From assembly GCA_020796225.1 (NCBI GenBank), contig CM036756.1, forward strand, positions 48,836,363-48,900,362: a stretch of 64,000 bases of DNA. Direction: 5' to 3'. The stretch is from Arion vulgaris. Its lineage: Eukaryota > Mollusca > Gastropoda > Stylommatophora > Arionidae. Shown piece by piece: positions 44,949 to 56,061 of this stretch. The notes under the pieces were generated by a model. The model had not been told where the DNA came from. It searched no databases and saw nothing but the letters and a program-made list of their open reading frames with translations. Each line of letters opens with the position of its first letter. The stretch's first letter is position 1. The position numbers were made by a program, and so were the translations under genes.

Positions 44949-46701
44949 CTTGCTCACATAAATGATTATTTGGAAGCAAGTCATCAATATGATTTCAGTT
45001 TTATGGGTGCTTGCTCACATAAATGATTTTTTGGAAGCAAGTCATCAATATGATTTCAGTTTTATTGGTGCTTGCTCACATAAATGATTATTTGGAAGCA
45101 AGTCATCAATATGATTTCAGTTTTATTGGTGCTTGCTCACATAAATGATTATTTGGAAGAAAGTCATCAATATGATTTCAGTTTTATTGGTGCTTGCTCA
45201 CATAAATGATTATTTGGAAGAAAGTCATCAATATGATTTCAGTTTTATTGGTGCTTGCTCACATAAATGATTATTTGGAAGCAAGTCATCAATATGATTT
45301 CAGTTTTATGGGTGCTTGCTCACATAAATGATTATTTGGAAGCAAGTCATCAATATGATTTCAGTTTTATGGGTGCTTGCTCACATAAATGATTATTTGG
45401 AAGCAAGTCATCAATATGATTTCAGTTTTATGGGTGATTGCTCACATAAATGATTTATTGGAAGCAAGTCATCAATACGATTTCAGTTTTATTGGTGCTT
45501 GCTCACATACATGATTATTTGAAAGCAAGTCATCAATACGATTTCAGTTTTATTGGTGCTTGCTCACATACATGATTATTTGAAAGCAAGTCATCAATAT
45601 GATTTCAGTTTTATGGGTGATTGCTCACATAAATGATTATTTGGAAGCAAGTCATCAATATAATTTCAGTTTTATTGGTGCTTGCTCACATAAATGATTA
45701 TTTGGAAGCAAGTCATCAATATGATTTCAGTTTTATTTGTGCTTGCTCACATAAATGATTATTTGGAAGCAAGTCATCAATATGATTTCAGTTTTATTGG
45801 TGATTGCTCACATAAATGATTATTTGGAAGCAAGTCCTCAATATGATTTCAGTTTTATTGGTGATTGCTCACATAAATGATTATTTGGAAGCAAGTCATC
45901 AATATGATTTCAGTTTTATTGGTGCTTGCTCACATAAATGATTATTTGGAAGCAAGTCATCAATATGATTTCAGTTTTATGGGTGCTTGCTCACATAAAT
46001 GATTATTTGGAAGCAAGTCATCAATATGATTTCAGTTTTATGGGTGATTGCTCACATAAATGATTATTTGGAAGCAAGTCATCAATATGATTTCAGTTTC
46101 ATTGGTGCTTGCTCACATAAATGATTATTTGGCAGCCAGTCATCAATATGATTTCAGTTTTATGGGTGATTGCTCACATAAATGATTATTTGGAAGCAAG
46201 TCATCAATATGATTTCAGTTTTATTGGTGCTTGCTCACATAAATGATTATTTGGAAGCAAGTCATCAATATGATTTCAGTTTTATGGGTGATTGCTCACA
46301 TAAATGATTATTTGGAAGCAAGTCATCAATATGATTTCAGTTTTATTGGTGCTTGCTCACATAAATGATTATTTGGAAGAAAGTCATCAATATGATTTCA
46401 GTTTTATTGGTGCTTGCTCACATAAATGATTATTTGGCAGCAAGTCATCAATATGATTTCAGTTTTATGGGTGCTTCCTCGCATAAATGATTTTTTGGAA
46501 GCAAGTCATCAATATGATTTCAGTTTTATGGGTGCTTGCTCACATAAATGATTATTTGGAAGCAAGTCATCAATATGATTTCAGTTTTATGGGTGCTTGC
46601 TCACATAAATGATTATTTGGAAGCAAGTCATCAATATGATTTCAGTTTTATTGGTGCTTGCTCACATAAATGATTATTTGGAAGCAAGTCATCAATATGG
46701 A
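44949..46701. repeat. 61-bp minisatellite, right block
   Basis: About 29 further copies of the 61-bp unit. Each unit has the short inverted pair cttgct and agcaag about 20 bases apart. Copies are mostly more than 93 percent alike by eye. The array ends at 46701. Confidence 0.96.
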
Positions 46702-47284
46702 TCACGTTTACCAGTTGAAAAATTGCGTGAATAAACTGTATCGCAACTAAACATAGATTAATGATGAGCAAACCTAGTTCACTAACATTGAACTTCTTCT
46801 TCTGCAAACGCCCGCTGTCGATTCAGGCGGTAGTCATAACGCCTGGTATTGCTCTTCTGACTAATTTTTGCGTGAGGCCTGCTTACCGTTTGACTGGTTT
46901 CCCCTCACTATAAAGGCGCGCCTTCATCTTCAGAGGTAAGACTAAGATTGAGCTATGATGATATGCCCACCTCAAACATGATCAAAGGACATCACATAAT
47001 CAATATCTTATATAATATAGGTAAGTAAGGGCCCTGCAAATGTCATTTTCAAGAAATACAATTATAGTACAAACTGACATTCATACCGTAAGGCGTACAG
47101 CGATATTAGTTATAAATTAATATGTTACTATCTCGTTCAAGTCATATATAATATTTTCTAATAATTTTGGCAATGATCTTCCTCGTCTGCATTGTTTTAC
47201 TATCAATAAATCAAGATATATTCAAAAAGTGTTGACTTTCTTCAGTTATTATTATCGCACAAAGCTAATATGCCATTAAATATG
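46702..47284. other. No gene
   Basis: AT-rich except for a GC-richer patch at 46800-46930 (cgcccgctgtcgattcaggc, ggcgcgcc). Not recognised. Confidence 0.5.
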
Positions 47285-47945
47285 TCAGTTATTGGTTACT
47301 AAACTGACGCCATTGCACTCTGGGCAAACCCATTGGTGGTCAGTCTCTCCCAACAGATATCGAAGAGCATGCATTCTGATGGTTCCCATGGGTCCCTGGT
47401 TAAAAACACTCCTCACTCTGACCCTCAGGCATCCAGTTCTACTTGTACAACGGGCTACTCCAAACTTCTTAAATCGCAGGATCGATTCAACATCTATTTT
47501 AGTGTATTCATCTAACAGGCAATTGCAAAGAGACCGAAGAACATCCCCCATATCCATTTTCAACTCCCCAATAATCGATGCTGTTGATGCAAGCCTGACC
47601 GCTAGCTCATTGCCGCAAACAACCGCATGCTCAGGACAGAAGATCCACGTAAGCTAGTAGAGGTTAGAAACGTTTTTAGGCGACATACACTCATACCGAA
47701 ACCTGCCCTTTTTGATCTTGTGAAGTATTGACTCTGAGTCAGATACAACAATGGCCACAGTAAACGGAGCCCCAGAGAGCCAATTGAGGCAGCAGTAATG
47801 GACTCAACCTCCATCTTCATACTGGAAGTAGTTGTCCTGTATCCTCCATTTCGCTTTGTACCAACCCTATTATGTACATTAGCCAAGAAACCCAACCTGA
47901 TTTCTCACCACTATGCACCGATCCATATATACAACAGTGGAGATC
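47285..47945 (-). pseudogene. LINE-B RNase H and C-terminal region
   Basis: The minus strand reads STVVYMDRCIVVRNQ, in which the YTDGS motif is degraded to YMDRC, then NGGYRTTTSSMKMEVESITA (conserved E), the decayed CPEHAVVCGNELAVRLAS for the PGH and N-RAD block, and finally GTIRMHALRYLLGETDHQWV with CPEC. A frameshift near 47600 and the lost first aspartate show it is dead. It is joined directly to the plus-strand Penelope-like element at about 47942, so one probably inserted next to or into the other. Confidence 0.8.
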
Positions 47946-48900
47946 TCCACTACTTGTGTCAACTTTCTTGACATTACTATCACCATATACCTATCCACTA
48001 TCACTACATCAGTATATTACAAGCCTACTGATGCACATAGTTTTCTCCTTTATATTTCTTCCAATCCCCGGGCTTGTCGTGACTCTTGCCATTCTCGCAG
48101 CTCTTGCGCCTTCGTCGCCTTTGTAGCGAGGACGATGATTTTCTTGAGAGAGCTCGCGAGATGCTTGATTTCTTCCGCAGGCGCCTATACCCGGAGAAGG
48201 TGCTTGTCTCTGCTATGCATCGAGTTCAGAAAATCACTCGCCAGCAGGCCCTTACCAGCCAGCATAGGACTACTAACAGAGTAAAACTTATCTTAACTTT
48301 CCACCCCATAATTCACTGGTGAAAAATGTTTTATTCCGTCATCTGTCTATCATCTGTCAGATCCTGAGACCCGTTCTGTCTAACCCAACTATCCTTTGGT
48401 GGCTTACAGACGGGACAGAAGTCTTAAGGATATGTTGGTACACAGTCGCCTTAAGTCCAATATCCAGACTCATTTTAGCACTGTCCAGTGTGGCTGTGGT
48501 CGTCGGCGTTGCAACACGTGTGCTTATGTGATACAGACGCGTACTGTATCTTTTCCTTTAGGCACGTTTCTTATTGACGACGGTTTCACATGCGAGTCCC
48601 GTAATCTTATCTATGCCATTATCTGTAAGCGGTGTAACAAGGCTTATATCAGCGAGACAGGAAAGAGGCTCGGTGACCGATTCGCCCAACACGCGCGACA
48701 TACGCCAATGCTCTGTGATCCCTGTAGCCACCCATTTCAATGATACTGGCAATTTAGGAGCTCACGATGTCCAGGTAACAGCCATCCGATCATGTTTCTT
48801 GGATGATCGCAGTCGATTTGCTCTGGAGAATCGTTTGATTTCGTTGTATGGTACCTTGCGACCACGTGGGCTCAACTTATTACATTCCTATGCTTCTTAG
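47942..48900 (+). pseudogene. Penelope-like element, GIY-YIG end
   Basis: The plus strand gives the post-RT stretch TTCVNFLDITITIYLSTITT and SVYYKPTDAHSFLLYISSNP, a frameshift near 48085, RLRRLCSEDDDFLERAREML, RTTNRVKLILTFHP, the cysteine cluster CGCGRRRCNTC and a GIY-YIG-like endonuclease start (NLIYAIICKRCNKAYISETG, KRLGDRFAQH). After a further frameshift near 48735 it ends VATHFNDTGNLGAHD and RGLNLLHSYAS. This arrangement is that of endonuclease-bearing Penelope-like retroelements. The RT domain is missing. YIS replaces the usual YxG. Confidence 0.9.
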
Positions 48901-49205
48901 TACGAGTACTTTCTCTTCCCATGCCTTGTAATCTATATGGGCATATGTTGCATGTATTCAAGTTATATATTTACTAGATTTTTCATTATTTCTCTTCCTT
49001 TCTATTTCTAGTTTTTATGTGTGTTTTTGTGTTACATTTATTTCGTTATTCGTTTTTATTCCCAGATTTTCATTAGAAACGTGTGTTATGTAGTCGTCCA
49101 TATATGTTATTTTTTAATTTGTCACTCCTGTTTTCGTTTACTTGATAAAGGCCTTGTTGGTCGAAACGTTGCTGTATTTTGTCATTGTTTTTGTAATTCG
49201 TAAAA
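48901..49205 (+). mobile_element. 3' region of the Penelope-like element
   Basis: AT-rich sequence ending with ttgataaaggccttgttggtc then gaaacgttgctgtattttgt. The ggcc/ggtc pair followed by cgaaac resembles stem II and the GAAA core of hammerhead ribozymes, which are known in Penelope-like terminal repeats. The CUGAUGA half of the core is imperfect (uugauaa). The element probably ends near 49205. Confidence 0.6.
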
Positions 49206-49239
49206 CTACAGTACTTTGTGGTTACGTGTTTTGCCAATC

Positions 49240-49860
49240 AAATAGTTTTACTGCAGTCTCATCTATTTTGTGAATCTATACAACAACATCATCATCGCTT
49301 ACATTATCTTCTATCAGCTGTTTAACTGCGAGATTAGCATCCATGTTGCCTCAATCTCTACATTCTCTTCCAAGAGTAATGATAACGTTGCGATAGTTAG
49401 TCATGCTATTATCTATTTGGACCCATTTGGTAGGGTTGCAACCGTGGTCACCTGGCCAATTGTTCTCTCAGCCTGGTCAATTCACTACATGCCCCGATTG
49501 GTTCTCGTGCCCTTAACATCATCAGTGTTCTTGCACAGCGGATATCTTTTATCCGCAGGAACACGCATATATGCCTTTGTTTGGGGGAGCGAAGCATGAC
49601 GGCAGTGTAGTGACAGAAGGTCAAGCATATATCTCATCTTCACAATAGGAGTATCTCTAGTGCAGTCAAGTAATATAAGCATACCTTCATTCTGAATACG
49701 TTCGAGTCATTCACATTGTGATCTTGATATCGTGAGAATGCCGAGTCCGTCATCTACTATGCACATAACCTGTTGATCGAACAAAAGGACAAGTAGTCTC
49801 TGCTCAAGGTGTGCGGCTACCATAACTTTGAGAGCCTCAAGACCACGCTTGCAACGTTTT
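49240..49860 (-). pseudogene. Diverged LINE-A fragment (RT tail to RNase H start)
   Basis: The minus strand reads ALKVMVAAHLEQRLLVLLF, LERIQNEGMLILLDCTRDTP and YMLDLLSLHC, then decays to MDANLAVKQLIEDNVSDDDV, corresponding to LNADVKAIIDENCNADDIV in copy 1. It is much more diverged than copies 1 to 3, so it is an older subfamily. It meets the plus-strand LINE-F at about 49862. Confidence 0.75.
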
Positions 49861-49861
49861 A

Positions 49862-50890
49862 TTGTCTGTTCAACATGGAGTCAAGCAGAGTTGTGTCCTT
49901 GCCCCCACCCTCTTTGGCATCTTCTTCACAGTCCTTTTGAACCACGCCTTGGGGAACGCTGATGGTGATGTTTTCATCCGAACTAGATCTGATGGTTCAC
50001 TCTTTAACTTTGCTCGCTTAAGAGCCAAGACAAAAACGACGGAAATTCTTCTCAAGGACCTCTTTTTCACTGACGTTGCTGCCTTAGTCGCCTACAGTGA
50101 GACTACACTGCAATGCCTAATCAATAATTTGTCAAAGGCATGCGACCTATTTTCTCTGACTATAAATGTCTCCAAAACAGCTGTACTTTGTCAGGAGGTA
50201 ACACAACAAATATCACTTTACATGGTAACCATCTAACATCAGTTCCAAAATTTTGCTATCTCGGGTCCATGGTCACTGCCAGCCTTTCTCTTGATGAAGA
50301 AATCAACGCTCGTGTAGGGAGTGCGGCTACTACTTTCGGCAAACTATCAAAGCGAGCGTAAGACAACACAAAACTGACATTGCAGACGAAGATTCAAATA
50401 TATCGAGCCTGTGTAATTAGTTCTTTACTATACGGCTCAGAAACATGGACAGCCTACTCAAGACACGAGGGGAGACTTAACATCTTTCACCTTCGATGTC
50501 TCCGCAAGATTATGAACATCAGGTGGTACGACAAGATAACCAACTCTGAAGTACTGCAACGTGCAAACCTGCCTTCCATCATGGGCATGCTCAGCAGTAG
50601 ACGACTAAGATGGTTGGGGCATGTGAGAAGAATGGAAACTTATCGCATATCAAAACAAATGTTGTTCTGTGAACTTTCGGAGGGGAAAGAGGTAACAGGG
50701 CAGACCACTGCTCAGATATAAAGATGTCTGCAAAGTCTCAATGAAAACTTTTCTATAGGTCCCAGCACATGGGAGGGACTAGCCGATGATAGAGTTGTGT
50801 GGAAAGCCAAATTACGAAAGGGCGCAGAGTCTTTTGAGAAGAGACATGTATGAGCTGAACGACAAGAGAGAAAAGCGAAAACTCAGAAGT
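49862..50890 (+). pseudogene. LINE-F reverse transcriptase C-terminal half
   Basis: VQHGVKQSCVLAPTLFGIFF matches the RT block usually reading GVKQGCVLxPTLF. The catalytic FADD is replaced by FTDV (LFFTDVAAL). After a frameshift near 50205 come PKFCYLGSMVTASLSLDEEI, a stop at about 50359, YGSETWTAYSRHEG, LRCLRKIMNIRWYDKI and RRLRWLGHVRRMETY. The family order is clear, the active site is lost and the N-terminal half is absent. Confidence 0.88.
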
Positions 50891-51717
50891 TGTCACAGTA
50901 AAACACTTGCAATTGACCGTCTGTAAAGACGAAAAAGGTCATATACGAGTATATAACATGGTGTTTTAACTTCGATTAAAGGTTATTCCTAGAAATCGCA
51001 TCATGTCACTGCTCTCGATGGTATGTTCATCAAATATATATCTAAAAATATGTCAGACAAAGATACATTACATGTCTTCGCCGAACTGTTTCGAAACATG
51101 TGTTTTGCACAACAACTCTTCTTTGCATCCACGTTGTTCACACACGATCTGTATTTATGTAAAGATGGGATGAAATGTCAAATGGACCTGATTAAACTGT
51201 ACGAACTTCTGGTCTTGACCTATCCTATTTTTGAAGTTTAGAACGTTTGAGAGAACACAACATGTGTGACAATCGCCTCAAACAGAAATATGTTAGCCTG
51301 GCAGCTGAGTAGTGAAGATTTGTGCTGGTCCAGAATTTGACTTAGTCAGTGGGATTACGCTTAATAATTTTAGTATATAGCAATGTACGAATGTGAAAAG
51401 TCACTAAATAGCCTAACTATTCAGTATTTTAACAACAATAAGCTCATACGTTCGTTTATTAGCACTGGTCGTATTCCAGCAAGACACAATATTAGGTCAT
51501 AGTTCATTCTGCTTATATAAAGAAGAATGTCCAGCTCGTGGCCTTACACCCTTGACAAAATCGAGTCATCTAGCCTTCTGGGACTTGAAAGAAAATTCTG
51601 AAACGTAGTGGTGTATTCTACTTGCGTGCTAGGTGTGCGGCGCACATCTATGCCAGGTCAGAAGGAAAATAAAGTAATTATTCTTTTAAATATTCACATC
51701 AATATTTACTATAACAT
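50891..51717. other. No recognised gene
   Basis: A 72-codon plus frame (51023-51241) has no identifiable motif. The rest is AT-rich. Confidence 0.45.
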
Positions 51718-51986
51718 ACAGTGGCGTCCCGCAATGTGCGTGTAATTTTTCCCGACCACAACGGCTCTCAGGTCGACCCAGCCTCAAATGGGTACCAGAC
51801 ATGCTCTGGGAAGTAAAGGCGGCCGGGGTGATGCTGACCACATCACCCATTGTGTGCCGACGGTCAATGAAAAATACAGGCATTACCAGAGCCAACTATA
51901 AACTACTTTTATAAGTGGTTTAGCCTGGCTGTGGCCTAACACTGTATTGACCTATATACCACAAGGTATGAAAGGGTTCCTTTTTA
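51718..51986. mobile_element. Possible SINE-like dispersed repeat
   Basis: Contains cagcctcaaatgggtaccag, gctctgggaag and tgccgacggtcaatgaaaaa. The last stretch resembles tgccgatgtctaatgaaaaa at about 52357, suggesting two copies sharing a 3' end. Class not determined. Confidence 0.35.
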
Positions 51987-53719
51987 CAGTGGAGGCTCGT
52001 GGTCATTTTTGGTTGTGGGGCCAGACAAAAATTTCGGAAAAATCATGGTTTTTAGGCTAGGTTTATATTTTAGTATTTACTATTATTTGTCTATTCCGCG
52101 AAGTTATTCCCCCTTTACTATAATGATCTGGCACCGCATGCGCAAATAAAAATGGGACAACGTTGCGTCAGGGTAAGTGAGCTGGCACTGATCAAGACCC
52201 TACTCCACCTCCTCGTGGTGACCCTGGAAATAGACAAAAGATCATGTCTGGCTAAATGGGTAAGGATCGAGAGAGAGCTACTCTGGTATAGGTAATAAAG
52301 CAAACGCAGACACGCCTGTTGGGTCCTAAATACTAGTGAATGCACTCATTTTCTGCCGATGTCTAATGAAAAAAGTTGCATAAATGCAAAGAAAATGTAA
52401 GAAGTAACAACGTACGAGTCGCGTAAGCATATACTCTCCTCCTAAATCAATGGTCAACCATAATTGCCAGCTCTCATTGCAAGAAAGCCGGGCACTCTCC
52501 TCCACGCACTATAGGCAAAATTGTGAAAACTCATAATTCCAGGGGTTCAACAACAACTAAAATATATACCATATAACTAAGGTACAAAAGAGATCCCTAC
52601 AACCTACCGTTGACCACAGTCCTTCACCATGAAATGAAAATGAAAAAATGAAAAATGAAATAGCAAACAATAAAAACAAAAGAAAACTTTGCTTTTCCTC
52701 ACTGACAGTTAACCACGATATTTTACTAAATCACTTATTATTGAAAGTCCTCTTTTTCTTGCCATCTTGTTGCACATATACAAAGCTATTTGGCTGATGT
52801 GTACCTGGCCGTTTAATTTCATGCTTTTCTTATATCTTTAACGAAGGAAACGGATTTCGTAATAAATAATCCATTTGATTCATTTTGAATTTCGAGTAAG
52901 CCACAACTTCAAAAGTAGGTCACAGCTTGTCAAACGCAAACGAGTGTGCGTTGTAGAAGACATGTGTATATTGAATACGAAACGGACGATTACCGTTAAC
53001 GATTATAATAATAGTTAGTTACATATTTCTATTAATGCATATCCTTTTCTACTATTTTTTATATAATTTGTGATTCAATCGATAATTATACAAAGCACTA
53101 TTTAATCAAGAGTCGTCTTTTAACTGTTAATTGGTTGATCGCGTAGGAATTTAGCTTCCGGTGAATAAAAGGACATATATTGTTTTAGCAATTATTATTA
53201 CAGGTAGCGGTCAAAGGTCAGAGGTCGCACTGTTATATCGTCAGTAGAGAATTTTAAAATGACCCGATAAAACATAGTGCGCTGATATATACGTCAAGCA
53301 TTTTAGAAAGCTGAATTTGAGACCGTATATAATATTTTTTAAATAATAATGTTTATATATTATTATGATATAACATTTATATTTTAGTGTTAAATATTCA
53401 ACTTTCAAAGCTAATCAGTGTCAAGTTAACAATAATAATTACGAGCAAAATTTTTTCAAATAATATGTACACGTTAATTATTTTTGGTTTGGTAGGCCTG
53501 TTCTTACTGGCCCCTAATGACTATGGGTGTATACTAATTAGAAGAAAAATATGTTAAATTTTAGATTTCAGAATGTGTGTGATATTATAGCGTTATATAT
53601 CAACTTTCAAAGCTAATCAGTATCATGTTGAAAGTAATAATTATAAACAAATAATGTCTGAAATAATAAGTACACGTTACTCAATATTTTTGGTGGGCCT
53701 TAATGACGAGCCGCCCCTG
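51987..53719. mobile_element. Possible non-autonomous hAT element
   Basis: The left end cagtggaggctcgtggtcatt and, on the other strand, the right end cagGGGCGGCTCGTCATT-like match the inverted ends of the MITE at 9546-9700, and subterminal sequence near the left end (gtggggccaga, aatcatggt, ggctaggtttatattt) is also shared. Flanking 8-bp sequences do not match, so a joined element is unproven. Near the right end a segment of about 207 bp is duplicated in tandem (53393-53520 and 53600-53719). No transposase frame was found. Confidence 0.5.
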
Positions 53720-54980
53720 ATAACATATTTATCGAGTAGCTATAAGTAACTATGTATTGTCGAATTTAAACGGTCGCTAGGGATGCGTTATTATACGTCT
53801 GGTGTGTATTTGCTGTATGTTAGTACTTAGGAGTTACGACTCTTTTCGGCGCATGTCTTCAAAAATCGCTCGGTGGTTTCCGTCTTAATGCGTGCAGTTC
53901 TTCGGAATCTAACGCAAACTATAAAATTTCGTGAAGCGGGCGAGGGGTGAGACTTTTGGGCAGGTTGTGGTTTTACATAGATAATTCGTGCGGGGAAAAT
54001 CAGCACTAACAATTGAAGGGCTTGGTGTTTCAAAAATGTTTATGTTAGAATGTTCGATTATGTACGATTGAAAAATAAACTTGTGGTACTTTATTGTTCG
54101 GAGAGGTTATACAATAAGCCAGCTCATGACATATTGCAGTGTTTAGTTGAAAATGACCTCTGTTCAGGTTTTAAAGAAGTATTCAAACTGACAGATTTGA
54201 TCATGACTGCGTCTGTTGAAAGGCATTAAAGCGAACCTACAATTTCTGCAGATATACACAAGGTCAAGATAGACTCTCCAGTTAACACCTTTCGTCGATT
54301 GAAAAGGATCTTTTTCAGCAAGATTAGAATAAGCAATACATTTTATGATACCGTCACATAAAATGCCGATGCGTTTTAGCAGAACGAAAGAAAAATGGAT
54401 CTGATCTTCAAGTGAAACATGTAACTGGAAGTGTGTACTATTATAAAAAATTTTTTCCTAATTCTAAAAAACTATGGTTGCGTAATTGAATATCAATTTT
54501 TAATTTAAAGAGAAAAAAACATTAAATATGAGAGGCACATATTTATTTTAAGTAACAGCACACTCATCTCGCATTATCAGGCTACACCACTGCTGAAACA
54601 CTATCCAGTTCAAATGTCTGGTAACGTCGTTTTGAAGGTAAAGATAATTTAGAAAAAAATCTGGTAGAGGTAAAATGAATGCAAACTTCTAATCCCCCCT
54701 GTAGCGCAATCAGTAAATCTGATTGTCAATGACAGCATAATTACAATACTTTTGTGCGTCAGCATCAGGAAAGAGAACACCAACGGATACTGCTGCCAGT
54801 AATGTGATATCAGTTCAGTAACCATAGGAAATAAGATTAATATAGCTTGTAATTAGCGTCATTTACACTAAATCTACATATTATAATTTATAAACATTTT
54901 CAGTACAGGCTAAAAGATATTTGACCAAGAATATTCAGCTGTAAAAACACTTTTCTGAAGCGAGGTTGAGGAGAGGGGAG
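53720..54980. other. No recognised gene
   Basis: A 68-codon minus frame (53827-54033) is rich in basic residues and has no known motif. Around 54695-54730, ctgtagcgcaatcagtaaa resembles a box A but lacks a box B. Confidence 0.45.
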
Positions 54981-54984
54981 GGGG

Positions 54985-55200
54985 AAGGGAAGTGGTCAAG
55001 CCTTTTGCTTTACGTCATGAAGATTGTGGCTTCGAATCCAGACAGCGCCATTTTTGTGTGCACGTATTCATTTTTCCTTGGAAATCCCTTGGAGTGTTGC
55101 TGGAATAACGTAGTTGGTGCTCTGTGCAATACTCTCAGCAGATTAGGTACCATTTTCTGCGGAGATAGACCAAACTATATGTGGAAACTCAGTGCAATGC
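54985..55200 (+). mobile_element. Possible tRNA-derived SINE relic
   Basis: aagtggtcaagccttttgc is box A-like and ggcttcgaatccag is a near-perfect box B at the right spacing. The body is not shared with SINE-1 or SINE-2. An 84-codon frame overlaps it and is probably meaningless. Confidence 0.45.
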
Positions 55201-55738
55201 AGTCAATACTTCACTTTTAAACCGTTCAACTCACAACACCCTTGTTCTTCAACAGAAAAGTGTACGTCGAATTCTTAGAACAGAAGATCTACAGTTTTAT
55301 TTAATTTTAGAAAATAAGGAAAACATCAAATGACTTGAATTAACAGTAATGGTATTTCCTGGTTCAATGAATTTTGATAAAGAAAGTAACATCAACATAC
55401 ATAGTTCTCATATAGGAGGGACATAAAAAACAAGGAGACTTTTAGTTATTAAGAGCAGTGTCTTTCTCAAAGAAGTCAGTATTGCTTTGTTATAAAGGTT
55501 ACGGTTTAAGTAAGGACACTTGGTATGAAATCCATTAATTTAATGTCAGATAGATCACGGGTGTGTCTTATTTAAGTGAAACAGTGATGAAACAGTTTTT
55601 ATGATTCACAACATCAAGTTCACGTATCTTGAAGACAGCTAACATAGATTAAAAGTGAAATAAGGTGGATTGGATATGATGATTCACTGAACAACTTCTA
55701 TTCAAAGTAAGTTGGTATAGTTGATGAATGAAAGTCGT
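55201..55738. other. No gene
   Basis: AT-rich, with no frame or element boundary recognised. Confidence 0.5.
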
Positions 55739-55970
55739 GGCATATCCTTTACAGGACTTAGCCATCAACAACAGTAAACGTGTCGTCGATTTTCTATGCA
55801 CCACTTAGCTATGTTCAGTAGTTTGCCATTGCTTTCTGTACGGTGAGGTCTATTTTTACCGTCTGTAAAATCCAAGGGAACTAATTTGCTTCCAAACTTG
55901 TCCACCGCGAAGTTTGAACCAGGTACGCTTGGGTTGTGATCAAGCTTACTACCGCTTAAGCTACAGACGC
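55739..55970 (-). mobile_element. SINE-1 copy D
   Basis: Tail ggcatatcctttacaggact at the left, body with gctttctgtacggtgaggtc, then minus-strand head with box B (ggttcaaac) and box A (tagcttaagcggtagtaag). Well preserved. Confidence 0.85.
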
Positions 55971-56061
55971 TTACATCGTTTATCATCTAATGTAATCAAA
56001 ACAACTGACATATAGAACTTTAGAGGATGTTGTAATAGCGATTAGTTTCTACAAGATTGAT

